In this document: positions 33,822-36,824 of the stretch, one piece after another
Layout: each line of letters starts with the position of its first letter
Numbering within the stretch: position 1 is the first letter of the stretch
NCBI GenBank assembly: GCA_029238935.1
Contig: JAQZBN010000058.1
Location: 1-36,824, forward strand
Origin: Herbinix sp.
Lineage (GTDB): Bacteria > Bacillota > Clostridia > Lachnospirales > Lachnospiraceae
Direction: 5' to 3'
Length of the DNA stretch: 36,824 bases
Made by a program: the position numbers and the translations under genes
The notes under the pieces: model-generated
The model's database searches: none
What the model was told of the DNA's origin: nothing
What the model saw: only the letters and a program-made list of their open reading frames with translations

Positions 33822-36800
33822 ATGGCAAGGAAAATGAAGACTATGGATGGAAATAATGCAGCAGCTCACGTGTCATATGCATTTACTGATGTTGCAGCAA
33901 TCTATCCTATTACACCAAGCTCTGTTATGGCCGAAGTAACCGATAAATGGTCTACGGAGGGCAGAAAAAACATATTTGGTCACGAGGTTAAGGTAGTTGA
34001 GATGCAATCAGAGGCAGGAGCAGCAGGTACCGTTCACGGTTCCTTAGCAGCAGGTGCTTTAACAACTACATTTACTGCATCACAGGGTCTATTGCTTATG
34101 ATACCTAATATGTATAAGATTGCAGGTGAGTTATTACCAGGCGTTCTTAACGTATCAGCTCGTGCTTTAGCTAGCCATGCATTATCTATCTTTGGTGATC
34201 ATTCCGACGTATACGCATGTCGTCAAACAGGTTTTGCAATGCTTTGCAGCAGCAATCCTCAGGAGGTTATGGATCTTGGTGCAGTTGCTCATTTGGCAGC
34301 AATCAAGGGCAGAGTGCCTTTCTTACATTTCTTTGATGGTTTCAGAACATCTCACGAAATCCAAAAGATTGAAGCTTGGGATTATGATGATTTAAAAGAT
34401 ATGGCTGATATGGATGCAATTGATGCATACCGTCGCCGTGCGCTGAATCCAGAGCATCCTGTTTTAAGAGGTTCTGCTCAGAACCCTGACGTATTCTTCC
34501 AGGCAAGAGAAGCAAGTAATGGTTATTACACTGCGGTACCTGGTATTGTTGAAGAATACATGAATAAGGTAAACGAAAAGATCGGTACAGATTACAAGTT
34601 ATTCAACTATTATGGTGCAGCTGATGCTGAGCATGTAGTTATCGCTATGGGATCTGTAAACGATACCATTGAAGAGACAATAGATTATTTATTGGATCAG
34701 GGTCATAAAGTGGGTGTTGTTAAAGTTCGTTTATATCGTCCTTTCAGCGCAAAACACTTAATCGACGCTATTCCTGAGACAGTTAAGAACATTACTGTAT
34801 TAGATAGAACAAAAGAGCCAGGAGCACAGGGCGAGCCACTTTACTTAGATGTAGTAGCAGCTTTAAAAGATACTAAATTTGATAAGACTCCTATCCTGAA
34901 TGGCCGTTATGGTTTAGGTTCTAAGGATACAACTCCTGGACAAATTATTGCAGTATTCAAGAACACAGAGAAGAAAAAGTTCACCATCGGTATTGTGGAT
35001 GATGTTACACATCTTTCTCTTGAAGTAACTGAAAATCCTAGCACTACACCAGAAGGCACAATCAGCTGCAAATTCTGGGGTCTTGGTGCAGATGGTACGG
35101 TAGGTGCTAACAAGAACTCCATTAAAATCATTGGTGATCATACACCTTTATATGCTCAGGCTTACTTTGATTATGATTCCAAGAAGTCCGGCGGTGTTAC
35201 AATGTCTCACTTAAGATTCGGTAAGAAGAAAATCAAATCAACTTACCTGATCAGCAAAGCAAACTTTGTAGCATGTCATAATCCTTCCTACGTAAGAAAA
35301 TATAATATGGTTCAGGAACTTAAGGACGGCGGTTCTTTCTTATTGAACTGTGGCTGGACCATGGAAGAAATCGAGAAACATTTACCAGGTCAAGTAAAAC
35401 GTTACATAGCAGAACATAACATTAAGTTCTACACCATTGATGGTATCAGCATAGGTAAAGAAATCGGTCTTGGTGGACGTATTAATACGATCCTTCAGGC
35501 AGCATTCTTTAGCCTTGCTAACATTATTCCGGTAGACGAAGCAGTAAAATACATGAAAGATGCAGCTACCGCTTCTTATGGTAAGAAGGGTGAAGCAGTT
35601 GTTGCTATGAATCATGCAGCAATTGACCGTGGTATTACTGGTGTTGTTGAAGTTAAGGTTCCGGAAGAATGGAAGAATGCAACCGATGAAGATATCCTTC
35701 CTAAGGTTTCAGGCGGAAGAAAAGAAGTTGTAGACTTTATTAATAATATTTTAGCTCCAATTAATGCTCAACAGGGTAATAAATTACCAGTATCTACTTT
35801 CCTTGATATGGCTGATGGTACACTTCCTCAGGGATCAGCTGCTTACGAGAAACGTGGTATTGCGGTTGATGTTCCTGAATGGAATCCGGAAAACTGTATT
35901 CAATGTAACTTCTGTTCCTATGTATGTCCTCATGCAGTTATCCGTCCAGTTGCTTTGACAGCTGACGAAAAAGCTAAGGCTCCAGAAGGAATGAAGACAC
36001 TTCCTTTCACAGGTGTAGCAGGTCTTGAATTTGCTATGACAGTATCTGTACTGGATTGTACCGGATGTGGATCCTGTGCTAATGTATGTCCTGGAAAGAA
36101 GGGTAATAAAGCTCTTCTTATGACTCCATTGGAGACTCAGTTACATGAGCAGGAAATTGCTGAATACGGATTTACATTAGATGAAAAACCTGAAGTAGCA
36201 GAGAAGTTCAAGGATGTTACAGTAAAAGGCAGCCAGTTCAAACAGCCTTTACTTGAATTCTCCGGTGCTTGTGCTGGTTGTGGTGAGACACCATACGCTA
36301 AATTAGTTACTCAGTTATTTGGCGATAGAATGTACATTGCGAATGCTACAGGTTGTTCTTCCATCTGGGGTGGATCTATGCCTTCCACACCTTATACTGT
36401 AAATAAAAAGGGACAAGGTCCTGCATGGGCAAACTCCTTATTTGAAGATAATGCAGAGTTTGGTTATGGTATGCTCCTTGCTCAACAAGCCTTAAGAAGC
36501 AGATTAAAAGATAAAGTTGCAGCACTTACTGAAACCGCAACTGGTGATGTAAAAGCAGCAGCATCCAGATATATTGATACTTTTGAAAATGGTCGTGAGA
36601 ATTCCGGTGCTACCAGCGCATTAGTAAGAGCATTAGAAGCTAGTGATGTTGCTGCTGCTAAGGATATCTTAAAAGATAAGGAATTCTTATCCAAGAAGTC
36701 ACAATGGATCTTCGGTGGAGACGGTTGGGCATATGATATCGGCTTCGGCGGTTTAGATCATGTTATCGCTAGTGGTCAGGATGTTAATATCTTAGTATTC

Positions 36801-36824
36801 GACACTGAGATTTACTCTAATACA
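33822..36824 (+). CDS. nifJ: Pyruvate:ferredoxin (flavodoxin) oxidoreductase, 3' end outside window
   Basis: Oxidises pyruvate with CoA to acetyl-CoA and CO2 and reduces ferredoxin; a central step of fermentation. The visible part is 1001 codons of the usual ~1170-1180. Domain I begins DGNNAAAHVSYAFTDVAAIY, with the pyruvate-binding YPITPSS. The two ferredoxin clusters lie near 35896 (CIQCNFCSYVCP) and 36060 (CTGCGSCANVCP). The TPP domain shows GACAGCGETPY, a Cys pair for the third cluster, and GDGWAYDIG near the right edge. The window stops in DTEIYSNT, where relatives continue. AAGGAGG lies before the ATG at 33822. Codon use is regular and highly expressed in style. It supplies the ferredoxin electrons that NfnAB would use. 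Confidence 0.97.
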   Translation, partial: MARKMKTMDGNNAAAHVSYAFTDVAAIYPITPSSVMAEVTDKWSTEGRKNIFGHEVKVVEMQSEAGAAGTVHGSLAAGALTTTFTASQGLLLMIPNMYKIAGELLPGVLNVSARALASHALSIFGDHSDVYACRQTGFAMLCSSNPQEVMDLGAVAHLAAIKGRVPFLHFFDGFRTSHEIQKIEAWDYDDLKDMADMDAIDAYRRRALNPEHPVLRGSAQNPDVFFQAREASNGYYTAVPGIVEEYMNKVNEKIGTDYKLFNYYGAADAEHVVIAMGSVNDTIEETIDYLLDQGHKVGVVKVRLYRPFSAKHLIDAIPETVKNITVLDRTKEPGAQGEPLYLDVVAALKDTKFDKTPILNGRYGLGSKDTTPGQIIAVFKNTEKKKFTIGIVDDVTHLSLEVTENPSTTPEGTISCKFWGLGADGTVGANKNSIKIIGDHTPLYAQAYFDYDSKKSGGVTMSHLRFGKKKIKSTYLISKANFVACHNPSYVRKYNMVQELKDGGSFLLNCGWTMEEIEKHLPGQVKRYIAEHNIKFYTIDGISIGKEIGLGGRINTILQAAFFSLANIIPVDEAVKYMKDAATASYGKKGEAVVAMNHAAIDRGITGVVEVKVPEEWKNATDEDILPKVSGGRKEVVDFINNILAPINAQQGNKLPVSTFLDMADGTLPQGSAAYEKRGIAVDVPEWNPENCIQCNFCSYVCPHAVIRPVALTADEKAKAPEGMKTLPFTGVAGLEFAMTVSVLDCTGCGSCANVCPGKKGNKALLMTPLETQLHEQEIAEYGFTLDEKPEVAEKFKDVTVKGSQFKQPLLEFSGACAGCGETPYAKLVTQLFGDRMYIANATGCSSIWGGSMPSTPYTVNKKGQGPAWANSLFEDNAEFGYGMLLAQQALRSRLKDKVAALTETATGDVKAAASRYIDTFENGRENSGATSALVRALEASDVAAAKDILKDKEFLSKKSQWIFGGDGWAYDIGFGGLDHVIASGQDVNILVFDTEIYSNT

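Overview
The window looks like chromosome of a low-GC, spore-forming, anaerobic Firmicute, most likely Lachnospiraceae close to Lachnoclostridium/Clostridium phytofermentans. I infer this from the AT-rich intergenic DNA, strong AGGAGG ribosome binding sites with several TTG/GTG starts, a pyruvate:ferredoxin oxidoreductase, an NfnAB-type transhydrogenase, plant-sugar glycosidases, and DUF5688 and CmpB-type proteins that I associate with this family. The species is an inference; no rRNA is present.

Layout. (1) 1-12945, plus strand: tail of an unknown gene, an MBL-fold hydrolase, a GH38 alpha-mannosidase, a GH3 glycosidase, a D-lyxose/D-mannose isomerase-like cupin, a 1000-residue protein with two FAD/NAD-type modules, and a three-gene ABC-2 exporter of the COG4586 kind. 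Released mannose could be isomerised to fructose here. (2) 12980-14949, minus strand: a NarL/DesK-type two-component system, followed by an isochorismatase-like hydrolase and a second ABC-2 exporter (16138-19392). (3) 19620-21911: a radical-SAM DNA repair/modification protein and its DUF4130 (TIGR03915-like) partner. Their promoter carries two identical LexA-type boxes, and a 59-codon ORF lies between the two genes. (4) 21912-27221: a lipoprotein with an extreme Gly/Thr/Asn repeat tail, a Fur-family regulator, a HAD-GNAT fusion, a CmpB-like membrane protein, a CYTH protein, two small basic proteins too short for routine gene calling, and an HD phosphohydrolase. (5) 27472-32218: an apparent operon nfnA-nfnB-GGDEF/EAL-YhhN-like membrane protein, closed by a strong terminator. 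(6) A DUF5688 protein and the first 1001 codons of pyruvate:ferredoxin oxidoreductase, which runs off the right edge.

The strongest candidate for an under-described system is the SOS-controlled radical SAM/DUF4130 cassette. Its promoter (TTGACG, 17 nt, TAGAAT) lies between two perfect copies of a LexA box. The radical SAM protein ends right after its helix-hairpin-helix, and a short ORF that could be its displaced C-terminus follows.

A second window-wide pattern is that at least six intergenic gaps contain degenerate short tandem repeats, each gap with its own 12-20 bp word. These are locus-private repeats rather than one dispersed family.

No tRNA, rRNA, CRISPR array, insertion sequence or prophage gene was recognised.
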